A DNA stretch of 64,000 nucleotides from Crotophaga sulcirostris (GCA_013397455.1 VYZB01000077.1:740081-804080); one strand, 5' to 3'. Counted from the first letter of the stretch, positions 13,311 through 27,700 are shown. Notes: generated by a model not told the origin, from the letters alone. A program made the numbers and translations.

Positions 13311-13605
13311 GGGGTCCTTTGTTCCACCGAACACATCAGTAGCTTTGAACAAAGGAGACTAATTCTGACCAGTGTTGCAACTTGGAATGAATCTATAAGG
13401 CTTACTGCATCTGTGCAAGAGGGAAAGGTAAAAAAGTTCAACCTGAGGAAGGCTGTTTGCTTCATCCCAAAGACCCCCGGACGACCACCATCAGGAGACA
13501 CTGCGCAGACTCGAAGAGGAGGGGACTTATGTTAATAATTTTCTGAACTGATTAGCATAACCTGGCCTACTATTGGGAAATCTATTGAATATGTATATCT
13601 TTCGG

Positions 13606-13613
13606 CTATAAAT
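13606..13613 (+). promoter_or_regulatory. TATA box of the solo LTR
   Basis: CTATAAAT lies two-thirds of the way through the LTR and 67 bases before the polyadenylation signal. That spacing fits an LTR core promoter with R starting near 13630-13640. Whether it still drives transcription cannot be read from sequence. Confidence 0.6.
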
Positions 13614-13679
13614 ATTGATCAGTCTTTTGTTTCGGTGCGCAGGGCTTTTGGAGCTATCCACCCTATTGCCCACTGGTGA

Positions 13680-13685
13680 AATAAA
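13680..13685 (+). terminator. Polyadenylation signal of the solo LTR
   Basis: A canonical AATAAA, downstream of the LTR TATA box and followed by a T-rich, GTT-containing stretch (TTTTGTGAGTTACAGAGTTTGTTT). This is the usual arrangement of an LTR R/U5 poly(A) site. Confidence 0.65.
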
Positions 13686-14024
13686 TACATACCTATTCTA
13701 TAACTTTTGTGAGTTACAGAGTTTGTTTCCGCAGATCACATCCTAAGAAGCAACTGAGATCTTCTCAACTCAGTAATGCAAAGGTGTAATAGGCAGTGTT
13801 ACAGACACTCTGAAAACTCTGAGTTATTTAAACCAGCTATTTTGTGAAAGGGTCCACAATGCAAGTTGAAGAGAAAGCTGCCTTGAAACTGAGTACTAAA
13901 ACCAATGCTCCTGTTGGGGAAGAGACTTCTCAGCAGATAAGTCCAGAAAAGGCCCATGAAGGTTAGTGGAGCTCTGTAGATTGACACCTGTTAGGAACCC
14001 AGCACATAATAAAATACAGTAGTT

Positions 14025-14075
14025 CTGTTGAAGGGAACCTACAATGATCATCTAGTCCAAATGCCTCAATCCCTT
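14025..14075 (-). mobile_element. CR1 LINE 3'-end scrap
   Basis: GTTGAAGGGAACCTACAATGATCATCTAGTCCAAATGCCTC closely resembles the reverse complement of a CR1 3' untranslated end (the GGTTGGAAGGGACC...GATCATCTAGTCCAAC block). The tail repeat is missing and the fragment is lost in unrecognised sequence after about 14075. It starts less than 300 bases after the solo LTR. It is a dead, strongly 5'-truncated copy. Confidence 0.75.
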
Positions 14076-17000
14076 GGCAACTAAAATCAACACCCTAGAA
14101 ATTTAGCCATAGTCAAAGTATCTTTGATTGGATGTGATACTGAGGGAAAGGATTTTGCCTTCAGCTCACGGTGTGACTGCCTCCATATTTACAAGGCAGA
14201 GTTTTTTGAGGTGTAACTCCACTCAAGTTGGGAAACTGCCACCACACGTATGTTCGATCTGCAGGCTATAGGCTTTGTACGGCTTCCAGGGTCAGAGGTG
14301 GTGGTGCCACTGGATGTGGCCCAGCATTCAGGGAGCTGCCAGCCATCAGTGCAGCCACCACCTGCCCCAGCACAACGGGGATGCACCTGCCTGTCTACAT
14401 CTGGGGCCTCTGCAATCTGTATGAGTTTAGCAGAGAAAGAGGATGGAAAGCACAGGATTATCCCATATGAAAAGCAACGATTTGCAACAACTTGTCATGA
14501 TTTCTTCTTTCTGAAACACAGTGATTTTGTGGTATGAATAATTCCCTGACTACTGCTAAGATAATGTCTTTGTTTGAAGTGATATCCTGCAATAATTTAT
14601 ATAAACACTGTAAATTACATTTTTGCACTGTATATCAATTTTATGTCTGTGCCCACTGATTTCTCTCATAAAACAGAGAAATAAAACTTAACATGCTTTT
14701 CAGATATATTACCAGCTGCCTGCCTAATTTCTTAAAAGAGAACAAAAACAGTGTAGGTGACAGTCAAGACAGGCACTCAGGCATTCCCAAATCATATTTA
14801 CCTTCCATCACTTCCTTGTCTTTTCTGATTCATCTATAATGAATATCCTTCTCTCTTCATTAGATTCAGTTACTGTTTCTTTGTCTACAGTAACATAATC
14901 TGCATGGTTTAAAAACAGAGTTCATCTCCCTATCTCTACTCTTTTCCCCTCACCATTAGTATAATTGGGATGAAACTTTGCCCACGAGACCTACAGATAG
15001 AGTTCTCAGTAATAAGGTGTCAGAGGAGGTTAAATGTGAGAGACCTTTAAGGCAGGAAGTTATGAACCGTAGCAGCTATTCAACAAACAAGCCTGGGTTT
15101 TGTGAGTCTCTGAGTGCCTGCTGTGGCTGTGTTACACATGAAGAACTAAACGTGATGCCCAAAGGCAGAGTAAATGCATTTGATGAGGCAGGATGCCTTC
15201 ACTTGGCCTCCTCCTTGTTGGCTGCTTCTGGACAGAGCAGGAGCAGGGCCAGGTCCTGAAGGCCATGTTGCAGTGGCTTCTCAACCACTGCTGCTGCTGC
15301 CACCAGCTTTCAGGAGAGGATCACAGCACTCAGTGAGCTCCTCATGGTTCCCAAAAATATCACTGTAAATTGCTCGAGTGCCACTAGAAAGATGGAAAAA
15401 AGATTTGAACAAGAGGCAAACTGCACGGCTTCTGTTTAAAATAAATCTCTTCCCCCCCACGGCGATTTATCTTTTCCGGGATTATTTTTGCAACCATGGA
15501 TTTCCCTCACTTCTCCCCTTAATGAATATCCAAAGTAAGACTTTAGTCCTAAGACATATGGAAATCAAACAAATCAAGATTCATATAAGCTGGTGTCCTC
15601 TGGTTAACCTGTCATGTGTGGAAAGCAACTTAATCCTCAGATTTTGGAGTGCATCCAGCCTATAGAAACACGTGAACTGGGAGGAGCAGATTGGGAGGCA
15701 GGCTGAGCCTGGGGTAGGTGCTGCTGCAGTTCAGCAGTGTCCTCAAAGAGCAAAACTCCCACAAGTCTGTGGGCGCTGCTTCTGTCTGGTTTGGCTCAGA
15801 GTAACAGAGAAAGTCTTGTGACTAAAAGAGCAACTCTGTGCTGTGAGATTAGGAACTGCCACGGATTGCCTTTAGTTAATGGTAAAGTGCATTCTTCAGG
15901 TCTTTCTTCTGATGATGAAGGTTAGTGACGACAGAATAGCCCAACAGCACATTTATTGGTATTTTTTTCTGCCAGAAGCAGTCTATTTTGTATTTGGGGT
16001 AAAAAAGAGCAAGCTTCTAAGTAGTTCTTATTTCAGTTCCCTTGCCTTTCTACAACAGAATCCAATATGAACAGTGAGCAGCGTTTGAAGAGTATTTAAT
16101 AGGAACATATTATAGTAAAGCAATTAAGTGATCCCTTCTCAGCCTAATACTGCCTGCTATTTGTCAGTATTTCAGAAGGCAGTAGCTGCCCCTGCTCTGC
16201 TGCTATGTATGTGCCCATATCCTGCTTGGTACAAACAGAGGGGACAACACTGCCTTAATCTGTTTTGACCACTGACTTTGTCAGAATGAACCAAAATGCT
16301 GCTGAGAGCATCAGAGGAACAGGCCAGAGATTAGCGAAAGAAATCCTTTGTAAAATGGCAGTACACAGGTCCTCTGAATCCATCTTCAGCAATACCAGGC
16401 AAGTCTGCCCTGTGAGCACCAGCACCATGAGGGAGATTTGCTCTTTGAGCTGCACAGCTTGTCAGCAGCTCTCGCTCAGCCCACGGGCCATCAGGCACAG
16501 AAACCGGAGCCAGCTGCCAAACACAACTGAGCCAGAGCTGGCAGCTGCCGAGGGATGCACTGCTCCAGAGTGCAGAAAGGCAGGAACAGGCGAGGTCTGG
16601 CAGTCCATCCCCCAGAAGGAGGCAGGGCAAGGATCAAGGAGCAGAAAGGGTGGGCTGGGGGAAGGATGAGGAACAAGGGCTCAGCAAGCAAGAGGGGCAC
16701 ACAGCTACTGCCAACAGAGCCTGCAAGCAGACAAAGCCAGTCAAGGGGATTGCATCTGCTACCAGATGAGTCAGGCAGACGTTTTAGCTCCTTGGGTTTA
16801 GCAGTCTGTTTTAGCTGAAGAGCTGGGCTACTGGGCTACTAGCTCAGGCAAAACCAGTTACCTGAGAGTCCATGCTGCATTAGCAGAGAGCTGATAAGGA
16901 AGTGAGGGAGGAGGAATACAGCCTGAACAACTCAGTTGCCATATGCTAAACCTAGCCTTGCTTACAGAGAACTGGAACTTTTTTTGGCAGAAAATGGGTG

Positions 17001-18063
17001 AGATTTATTTTTTTTGGAATGCTAAAGCATGTTTTCACGGTGTGATTACTGCAGGATTTTAGAAACACAATCAGAAAGCTGGAAGGAGGCCGGGAGTAAA
17101 GCACATATGGCTGAAGTGTTCTGTAAACAGGCAGACTGGTTCTGTAAACTGGACTGTGGCCACAGGTGAGCAAGCCAGCCTGTGCCACCACCACCTCCAG
17201 CTCCCACCCACCTCGCTCTGCAGCCTTGCAGCATGGTGAGCATGACCCATCATAATGGTACAATGAAGTCTTCAATGAGGCCATGTTGCAATTAGCTTTT
17301 GGAAATATATACTGGTGTGCAGAGTAGTAGCATACAAACACATTAGGACCAGTCTTTTAAAGATAATTCACTCAAACTCACCTACATTTTTTGCCTCTTG
17401 ATACCTAGCAAAGCTTGCAGACTCCTTTAAACCCTCACTCCTAGTCTCATAAGTAATAATCTCTTGCAGGAGGAGCACAGGAAGGAAAAGGTTCCTTCAC
17501 TACAGAAATCCTGCATAAAACACTGCACTTTAAATAGTTTTTAGGTAAGATATTAATGTAGCTGAAAATGACTGAATTATATAAGCTCTAGTATAAGATT
17601 TTACACATTTCATGGAAACACAAGTACAAAACAGCACATTTGTTATTCATGACATGAATCTCCATAAAACCCCAGTCTTGTAAAATGTAGTGTCAGGAAA
17701 AATCTGATTAAATGGCACTGTCCTCCCTCAGGGAAAACCTACTTCAATTAGAAGAAATTGTGTTAAAGTCTGCATTTCCTGCTCCATTTCATCTTATTTA
17801 TCATTTCAATAACTTTCTTTATGCTAAGCTAAAAAAAGGCAAAAAACAGTGAGTGGCAGGTGAACATTAAAAAACATAAGCATTTATTATACCTACCCAT
17901 TTAGAATTAATGTTATTCAGTTGTCTAATTTCAAAGCTTATGTGCTTTCTTTGGGCTTAGTTTTGTCAGCCTGACATTTCTAATAATCTGAATATTTAGT
18001 TATGTCAGTTTCTGGCATAACTGGAGCTAACTGCTTTATCTGGGAGCTATAAATTTGGCCAAG

Positions 18064-18095
18064 AATAGCCCTTGATCTGGACAGTCAAGGCTATT
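18064..18095. repeat. Hairpin-forming inverted repeat
   Basis: AATAGCCCTTGA at 18064-18075 pairs with TCAAGGCTATT at 18085-18095 over eleven base pairs, with one bulged C and a nine-base loop. It is too short for a microRNA precursor and not followed by a T-run on either strand. It sits in a stretch with several short palindromic motifs. Confidence 0.55.
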
Positions 18096-21000
18096 TCAAA
18101 ACTACATTTAAGTTTTCTCAGATATTAAGTGAGGTATCTGGCTCTTGATTAATAAAAATCTTTAGTGAGTCTTCATATTAATTGCATCAGTACTTGCTTA
18201 ACTTTGATTTAGGAAGACAGTTGTATTGTGAGTGATTAGATGACTACTGAGAAGGTATCAGGAGATTGTCAGCTGTAATAGTTTTTTCCTGCCTCTGATT
18301 TGAGTTTTTCTGTTATGCACTTGTGAATTCCTGTGATTATGTTCTTATTATTCAAGTGAATATAGTTGCTACTGTTTGTCAACACACAACCAGCTTAAAA
18401 ATCACTGGCTAAATTCATACCTTAGACCATTGACAAATACAGTATAGGTATCAAGAAATGAAGCATGCTTCTTGGCTCCTTAAAATACTGATGCTGACTG
18501 CATATTTTCTATTGGGTATGCTAGACTGCAAGGGTGCAAGTTGCACCGTATGAAGTGTGTGACATCTCCCATGGCTAAAAGGTATTAATGAGTTTGCACA
18601 TCTGCTTTCCTTCAATTCATTGGGCTCACAGTGAAAAAGCATCTTTCATTGACTACTTTATTTCTCACATGCTGGAGGCAGCTAGGGACAGATACTGGAG
18701 CAGCTCAGGGAAAATTCAGGTGAATCTATCAGATGCATCACAGTACCATATGAGCACTAATGAAAATGTTGCTACATACATGGCATGATAGAAGCAGATC
18801 AGTAGATGAAAAGACTTAGTGATGAGTATCCTACATCCTTGTCAGATGTAGTTGAAGGAATTTACTTTGAAGTACAGTTTATCTGAGACTTCACCATGAG
18901 TCTTCACTATGCTGGGGCTCAAAGCTGTTCAGGGCCAGCAATTGCTTTGGACTCTCCTCTCAGGGCTGGCATGCAATAATGAGCACTTGGAGGGGATTTT
19001 CCAATTTAGCTTCCTCCAAAAGAAATTAAAAATCCAATATTGTTTTCCTAACTAAACCAGAACACACTAAACAGAGATGATATGGGGATTTGATTCAAAC
19101 CAACAAAAACCCTACTACAAATGCAAGCATTCATCTAAAATAACAGTGTTTCTTGCAGTTCCATCATTCATGTATCTTCTCCACTGATTCTACTCAAACT
19201 TTCCCCTGTATTTAGGAGGGATAATCCATAACACAACCAAAGTGTTGCAAGTAAAAAATAAATCTGGTTACATCACTGTATGTGTCCTCTGAAGTTCTCA
19301 ATTTTGGCAGCGTTAGTTCCAGTTAGCACCCTATCAGCTGCTAGGCTGAATAAGCAGTTTTGAAGATATCATGTGGCATGTCTTCTTCTGCAACTAATAC
19401 AGCTGAAGGGGAGAGTAAAAGCTACAAATAATTTTGTAAGGCTATAGCACTGGAGTAATGGCCAATACTGGAAAGCTTTACTGCCTGAGAAAAAAGCAGT
19501 AGGGTGTGAAAGAATCAAAAGCAGGAACTTATACAACTTCTTCAGGGCTAAAATGGTATCTTGTATTTAGGAGCTCTTGGCATCACGTATCCTTAGTTGC
19601 CCATGGAAACTAGGTCCGTGTGAGTCAAAACCACACAGCTGAACAAAAATAAACACAACTGAAAATTTTCATTTGAGTTGATGCAGACAATCATTTTTCA
19701 AATGTGTTTTCTTTGGCAAACTGAGAACAACATAAGAAGAATTACAGAAGAACTGTAATAATTTTGGGCCGTTTATGATAAAAATAAGGAAAGTAAAGAA
19801 ATTCTGAACTACTTTCATAACAAGATTCAACTGCCTTTCAAGTACCAAGGAAGATGTAGCTATGCAAACCATGCATGGTACCATTGCACTCTGTAATTCA
19901 AGCAATAAGAAGGCCATTTCCCTGGCGGATGCGTGCTTTCTGCTCAAATCTTGTCTGACTGATCCAGTGCAGTAATTGGAATTTGTATCTCCTCTGAAGA
20001 CAGGACTCTAGCCATCAGGCTGCATGTGTAGAATAGGCAATGAGGAGTATCCCTCCATCTTTCTTCTTGAAGCTGCCTAATTTTGGTTAAATAATTGTAA
20101 ATCAAGCTAAACTCAGTGTCAGTTATCATGGAGAGAGAGGATGATGCTGATCCTGTTGCTCATGTGCTAATAAGGAGGGCTCACCACATTTTCAGTGCAA
20201 TCTAAAAGGTTTTAATTCTTTTCCTACCTGCTTTGAATGAAAATAAGCTTTAAGTGATGAGAAAGTAAGATTATTTTTTTTCTAGAAAATGTTCATCCTT
20301 TCTTCCACATCTTCTCACTAGTCCACAGGGGACATGGATGTCAATTTCTTCACTTGCATCTGTGGAACAAAATCAGGATCAAGGCCCTTCTGTGAGTAAA
20401 GTCATCACATAGATCCATGCAAAATGGAATAAGTAAATTACAAACTGAACATCTGCAAAGTGAAGCTGAGTAAGCCTTCTCAGGAAAACACAAGAGTTTT
20501 GGTTAAATTACTCTGAGCTGCAGTATTTTATACAAAAATGGGCTCTCGGGTGTCATATATGTGTGTACAAATAAACAGACAGACACATCACAATCCCAGT
20601 TCTAGCAAAGTGAATAGACAGACCTTGTCTCATTATTCAGGTTAATAAAACCAGAATAAAGAAATAAATGTCACATCCCATTTACTACCTTGCCTAAAGT
20701 ATATCTAATTACATCCCAGTGTGGAGTATCTTTGAATCCTGGTGTGGAAGAAATACCCACCTTTCTAAACTCTTACCTGTTTTACTACTTTTCAGGGGAA
20801 CAACTCTCAATTCCCCTTCTTGTATGAGGAGTACACTATAAGGAATAATTCACCAGTCTATCAGCAAAAAGTTCTTATACAAAGAAATCTCCCACAGGTC
20901 TGTTCTGTAGCATGAAGACAACTCTTTGGATCAGCACTTAAGACTTCTTTTGCATGTGACTTTAATGGCTTGACTCACTAGCACCTTCCATTTTAGAGAC

Positions 21001-24000
21001 TGTACTTCATGATATGTTTATTGTTGGTTGTTGGTAAGAAACAAGTATCAGGCCATTTTTAGACATTTCAACCTGTATATACTTTATGTAAAGAAAACAG
21101 CTTTAGGTGCAACTTAGCCTTCATATTTCACATTTAGTCCCATATTCTTTTATTACAGGATGGTCTGGCATATTTTTCTTCCACTATATGAAATATCATG
21201 TTATGACTTGCCAAGTTATTTTAGAGATTTAGAAAGACAAATCATAACATCTTCAGAGGCTGAAAACCCGTTATGTCTGTAGGAGGGAAGGAAAGAGACT
21301 CTGAAAACCATTTTCCGGAAGGGGCTAATGGCTCAGAGCATGAGGAGAATCTGAGAACAATTTCAATGATATTTACAAGAATGCATTTTGCATTTAGCTC
21401 TTGGAAGAGGCTCTCACACAGGTCAAATGTGTCTTGGCAGTTTATCAGGAAAATGCAATTTGAGGTTGAAGCACTCTGAATTAAGGTTTCCAGAGTCTCA
21501 GATTTGGCCTGAAGAGGAAGGCTTCATTTCAGTAACTGTAGACTTGATTCTCTTACTTCCTTTCTGCTAATGTCATTGACTCAGAGATTATACTTCCAAA
21601 GTGATATAAAAATCAGTTCCTGAATGTCGGTACTAGTGTAACTATGACTAGGACAGCAGACTGCAGGAAAAATGGGGGTAAATGGCAAATGGTTGCTGGA
21701 CTTCGGTCATGTCTACATATGGGAAAGAACAGAGGCAAAAGCAGTGATAAGAAAAATCACACTTTAGACAGAGACTTTTACTTTGTAACCCCTCACTGTG
21801 GCCTAGGGCATTTTGCTGAGTTTCAGGTTAGTCTCCAAAGGCAGCTGAAGTTTGTGGCTGAATAATTTCTGCCAGCTGGTCAGAAGAGTTCCCCATCGAA
21901 CAGGCAATACTAAGTAATGACCAGAAACAACAACTAATGAAGCTGCTAGGCATGCGAAGTTGGATGAAGTCCAGAAGCATTTACACGCTGTCAGAAAAGA
22001 AAACTTTAAAAAAAAATCATACTCACAAAGCTGATAAATCTCTTTACAAATTGCAGTGTACAGCTGGGGACAGTTCGTGGTACATTCACTATCCTAGTTT
22101 ACACGCGCCCTTTTGAAACAGATGCTGTATAGTCACAGAGAGGTTGTTGTCTGTGCCTGTCACTCCTCACTTTCCAAGGAATCCGTATGGCAATTTTAAT
22201 GTCTGAACCCCAGTTCTGGTCAAATATAACTTCTGTCAAGTTCTAAAGCTCACATCCTAAGGAAGTACACTGCTTCCTGTTCATAGCGATTTGGAGTACT
22301 CTTCTAACAATGCAGCTTGTTGATGCACACTGATGACAACAGGAGTTTTCTACATAAACTCATGGTTTTATTTTATATACAATCAAACGAAAATAAGGTG
22401 CCTTTTTAAAATTCTTAAGTAGAAAGAAATAAAACTTAATCCTGGTTTGAAGAAAGAGCTCATAATAAAGTATAGTTTCTACTAAGAGAGTACAGCATGT
22501 AAGTTACATTTCTTTTTGCTTCCAACGACAAGAAAGAACAATGACAAAGACTCCATGAAAGACATGGTATGTTTTAATTTCCGTATAACAATCCTTATCA
22601 AACTGAAAATTATTTTGCACTGAAAATGATAACAGTCTGCCTAAACCTAGAGCTGTAAGAAAAAAATAACTATGCAGTTGAAAGGAGATAGAGATAAAAA
22701 TATTATATCGATAAGAATAACATATTTAAAATGCTATTGTTTCAGATAAAGACAATCTTTGTTAAAAAAGAAAAAAAAACCTCTGTTACTATGCTATTAT
22801 ATAGACATTTGGTGAAGAAAAGGACTATTACTCTAAGTCTCAGTCAAGCACCACTAGTAAATACATAATTACATGGAACACTGCAATTGCACAGAACAGT
22901 GACTTCCACAAAACTCATTTCAGACTGGTCAATTCTAGTAATTTATGCCTACCATCACCATAAGCAAATGAGATGAAGAACTCATTTTGTGATTGCTAGT
23001 CGAAAGAAGAAGCAAGAGTACAGGAAGCAATTGTCTGGATCAATATTTTATTTATTTTTTCCTCTTTTATAAAATGGGTCTGCTAGTGCATCTGTAAAAA
23101 CATAAAACCAGAATAACACAGTGCATTGACTATCCAATGTTAGCAAATGCTATGTTATAAAAGAATTATATAAATTTCTATATATCTCCAACTGGTTAAC
23201 TGATAAAATGCCAATACAAGGCACTAAGAATAAGTAGCAGATTTTCTGGGGTTTGTAAAATCAATAAAACTCCTCATTGCACACTGCAAATGAGTTCTTT
23301 GCAGTCCTCCACCTGGAACTCTTGTCATGCTCTGTATGGAAATGAACAGTTTGTACAAGCTCACCCACAGATCACACTTAGAAAAGGAAGGACTTCTTTG
23401 GAATTTGGAAAGGTGAACAGCTCAATTTCTAATCAATGCATTGCTTAAAGCCAGGAAGTCTTTAAAATTTGTTGAGCTAGTGAGATGCTGGGAGTTTCAC
23501 AAATAGCAAAGAATTAATCTGTAGTTATTAAAAGTGCACATAGAACAACGGAGGATAAAGGCAAGATTGGAAAGGAATATTTTACTTGATAAGACTCTCA
23601 TATGAGTATCACTTTCCCTGGGAATGAAATCTTTCCAGCTTTAATGCAGACAAGCATACCTATTTTGAACAACGTGACCAACACTGCAGAATTGGTTAGA
23701 GAGGAAGGAAAGAAAATTACATCTTTCAGATGGAACTCCAGAGGGAATTTCATAATAGGATGCAGAAAAGCCAGCTGATTAATACCAGATAACCTTTTAA
23801 CTAATTCTACAGCACTTTTGAAAACTTCTTGCCATTATACGCACAGCTTAGAGACCTAGCTGAATCATTCACAAATATATTTCTGAATATGTTCTTCAAT
23901 GTGTTCCATGGCATTTTAAGTAAAATGTACAACCAATACATTTGTCCAATTCTCAGATAATTCAAGTAATTAAGCAAAATTGGGATTTGGCCAGGACATG

Positions 24001-24689
24001 GGGACTAGCAAAATCACTCTTACAAAAAATGTCATGGGGTTTTTTAATGACCCAAGAGTTATAATACAACTTCTACTCTGCTTTCTGGACTCATGGGGGA
24101 AGGTTAATTGGGGGCAGGCTCAGAGAACATGGACTAGTGAATGAGCAGAAGTACGGTCTGTGGTTAATTACCGGTAACCTCCATCCAAGCTGCAATACAA
24201 CTACCTTAAAGTGGGAAAGCTGGTGGGAATCTCAGTGAGATATGTCAGCAAAGAATATGGGGCCAGTTAAGAAATATGAAATGTGGAAAGTAGGCATGAC
24301 TGCACACTCTCACTCCCTGCTTCATTAAAAGAATTTCATAAATTCGAAGATATCAAGCACTGAGAGTTAGGAAATACTAGAATTAGTGGTTTCTAGTCAA
24401 CATTTGTCCTTATTTACCCTTCCCCCTCAAGCATTAGAATAGTTTTTAATGAGTTGAGCAAATATAATTTTTTCCATATGCCTCCTGTCTCACTCGGTGC
24501 ATGCATTAAATAGGACTTGATATTCTCTTTTCTCCCTGCTCACTATATTGTGTACACCTCAGTAGAGAAGCTCTCTCCTGAACAGAACAGATACATTCCT
24601 GGACTGTTCCACAGTACACACAGAAACATCAGGTGATTTGCAGATTTTATGTATTTATTTTCTTGACCTGTTAGGTGAGGGGATAGATA

Positions 24690-24740
24690 GCACAATTTTA
24701 CAGATATGGTACAGGGGCAAACAGGGATTAAAGTTAATAG
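24690..24740 (-). mobile_element. Possible MIR-like SINE remnant
   Basis: ATTTTACAGATATGGTACAGGGGCAAACAGGGATTAA resembles the reverse complement of the MIR core/tail (the TTTTACAGATGAGGAAACTGAGGC...GGTTAA block), with several substitutions and small indels. The flanks are not recognisable. This is a weak, by-eye resemblance. Confidence 0.3.
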
Positions 24741-27700
24741 TACCTACTAGTTTCAAGCTCTCATTCTGAAATGCCCTAGGACTGACTTTTCAGCACAGGT
24801 AACATTGGTACAGTGGTTAACATATTGTGAGAACAGTTCTCTTTAAGTTTGGCTGTGCCTTCTTCTCCAAATTAGAACCATGCTGTTCTCACTCTAGGCA
24901 TTAAAGCACCAAGAAACCCACAAGGAAAAGAAGCAGCAAGAGGTGAGGAAAGAATCTTGTTTCCTTGGACCAGAACTGTTTTAACTATAAGAGTATGCTG
25001 GCTTCTCTAGCAGCCTCCTACCCAATGCGCTGCACATCTCAGCTTTCACAGTGACAGGGCAGTGATATAAAAAACAGCAAACATCTTAATCATACTTCAG
25101 ACACCATTTGAGTAACTGGTAACAAAAAGTAACACTCTCTTGTGACAGGTCAAAAAGATCCTCTTCCAAAGCTCATGAACTTAGCAGGGCTAGTTTGCAA
25201 AAACTACAAAACTGTTTTCCATTAAAAAATAAAATAAAAGGAATCGTGCATAGAGGAGGGGATTCATTCATTTTCACCTAACAAGGGACATATGGTTCAT
25301 ATATCTATTTTGACATGTATATTTAGCTTCCAAGTATGTTTTCCAATATATGCAAAAGTAGGTGGATTCATTAGTTCATAGCATCTGAACCGACATATTC
25401 ACCCCCAAATTTATGGCAATGTTAAGCAGTTGCAGTTTACTACTCCCAGAAATTTCACTGTTTAAAAAGCAAAATGATTTTAAAACTTTCTAATATAAAC
25501 TCAGTATAACGTAAAACTTTTCTTTTTCCTTTCAAATAACTTACAGCAGTAGAAGACTGCTGCCAGCCTGGCTCCCCGGTGTCTCACAAGGCATGAATAG
25601 AACTATTTCCTGAATCTCATACTTCTCTCGTCTTAAGAGTGTAAATGGAATTACAAGCTCAAGAATCGCAATCACAGCCTTGGTACTGCAACCTAGTTAA
25701 TTTTCTGTGATATCCTTCTGAGAACATTGTGTTTTCCTAAATACACTGGTAGCTTATTAGACTTATCAGGTAAATGAGCTTCTTTTACCCTATGAGATGA
25801 ATATTGCTCTGGAAGTAAATCAATACCAAGCCTTGTATCGTCAACGGCAAAGATCCCAGAGTATTGCTCTTTTTCTGCTGCAGCATTTTATTCTGAAATC
25901 AATGCAACAACTTTCACAGCTAATGGACTGTGTTTGTGAGCACTTCTCTGTTCCTGTAGAGAACTGTGCATAAGGCATTGCAAATAGGGCTGATCAGAGC
26001 AGGTGAGGTTTGTCAAAGGCAACTCTTGTTTCAATTGACATTGTATTCTGGTGCACACAACTGAAGGCTAAAGTTCTGATTAATTAATTTTCCTTTCACT
26101 ATAAACATTTACTTGTTCCCCTGAAGGTTCATTCAATCTAGAAAACTGATGACCTTTGGCAATACTGGTTATTCTTATGTGGTCACTAAATACACAACAG
26201 GGCTTTGACTTGTAACTTTTCCCTGAAGTTTCGTATCTGTCTGGACTCTACTCAATGAGCAAGCAAAAGCACATGGTTTCAGCAAACCAATAACTGACAT
26301 ATTTACAGCAATGGACAGTTCTGTTCTCTGATCTGTTTTTTTGGTCTCTGCACAGATAAACAAATATCTGAAGTGGGAGTTTTGCCTGTGTAATGAATTT
26401 AGGAAGCCTTCCAAAATAGGAATAGGATGTGTGGATAGCAACAATGCAATAAATAGCCAACTTCTTCTTTTCCACAACTACCTGCAGAGAAAGAACAGAG
26501 ATGGGACTTAACAACAGAATTTGGATCCAGAATCAAGTTTCAGATCATCAGTAGAATGAAGATACTCTGATACAGTTTATTTCTGATCTCTGAATCCCCA
26601 AAAGCCAGGTACCACTATTTCTGCGGAGACTTAGAAGCATTTTAAAAATGATTTCATAGAAATTGTAATTATTCACAGCAGGACATTTGTAGATAGATCC
26701 CTGTTCTGCAAACAACCATGTATAAAATTTGTAAAGAAAAACTCCATATGTGCAGCTGAATCTTCCCTCAGGTGCAACCATATTTTGTTAATATTACCAT
26801 TTCCCAGATTACTGGTTTTTTTCTGGGTTTTGCTCTCTTTGTTTTGCTACTGAAAAAATACTATGAACTGAAGCTGTTTATTAAGCTTGAAAACCGGGTC
26901 TTGAGGAGAATAAGTTAGGAAAAATACTGATTACTAGATGAACGACCAGAAGTGACTTAAATTGGGCTTGAGGGAGAGTATAGCACAGATTTATAGTCTC
27001 CTTCATCCTAAGCAAGGACCATAATTACGTGCTTTTGGGTAAAATCAGTACTTTTTTCTCTAGGACTCTTTTCATTTCACCTTGTTTTCCCAAGGGTTTT
27101 ATGGCAAGCGCAAGAAAGTACATGCTCCATTTTTGGTTGAAACATGTTTCCTTCATCTGGAAATGAACAGAACCAAGAACTCTGTCCACGTAAGAAGTTC
27201 TGTCTATCTGTCCTATTGATCTGCCTGTTGGTTGGCTTTGATCAGGACACTGAAAAACAACATGAAAAAAATTCCATTGATATATTGCCTTAGTAAACAA
27301 GAATTAGAGGAAATTATTACTTTGTTTAATGCCACAATATCCATGGTGGGGGCAGTGATTTAAGGTAAGGATCTGTCAGTACTAACCATGTCAAGTCAGT
27401 GCTTGTGTGCTAATAAACGATCTTAAGAGGCAGAAGTAAAGAGGCCTGTCAATGCAGGTATCTGACCCTGGCTCCAGGTGAAGCTGACAGTGCTGTGCCA
27501 CACAGAGAAGCCCTCCAGGCTGGATGTGTGCACATGCTCTTCAACTAGCACCTTCCCTTCCCCATGATAAACTTTCTAAGGTATTCCACAGTGTATGACA
27601 AGCCTACACATGCCAGCCCTCAATGGGATGGCTGCTTAAAGCAACAATTTGATTGTTTGGAACTGAAGCTTTTGGCCCGAACTGCATGAGTCTGTCCATT

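Larger units (their letters stand above)
13281..13740 (+). mobile_element. Solo LTR of an endogenous retrovirus
   Basis: A 460-bp unit that begins TGTGGTC and ends GATCACA. These short terminal inverted repeats match at six of seven positions, with the canonical TG...CA ends. Inside, in plus orientation, are a TATA-like CTATAAAT at 13606-13613 and an AATAAA at 13680-13685 about 55 bases before the end, in the order expected of U3-R-U5. The DNA after 13740 has no tRNA primer-binding site or gag-like frame, and nothing retroviral precedes 13281, so this is a solo LTR left by recombination between two LTRs. Flanks (CTCTTC before, TCCTAA after) are not an exact target-site duplication, so either the site has mutated or the ends are off by a few bases. 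The retrovirus class is not assigned; avian ERVL- or ERVK-like LTRs are possible. Confidence 0.8.

Noticed and set aside
13286..13535. 71- and 79-codon frames on both strands
   Set aside because: They lie inside the solo LTR and are chance frames in noncoding LTR sequence.
16265..17341. Cluster of frames on both strands
   Set aside because: Locally higher GC reduces stop codons on both strands; no homology was recognised.
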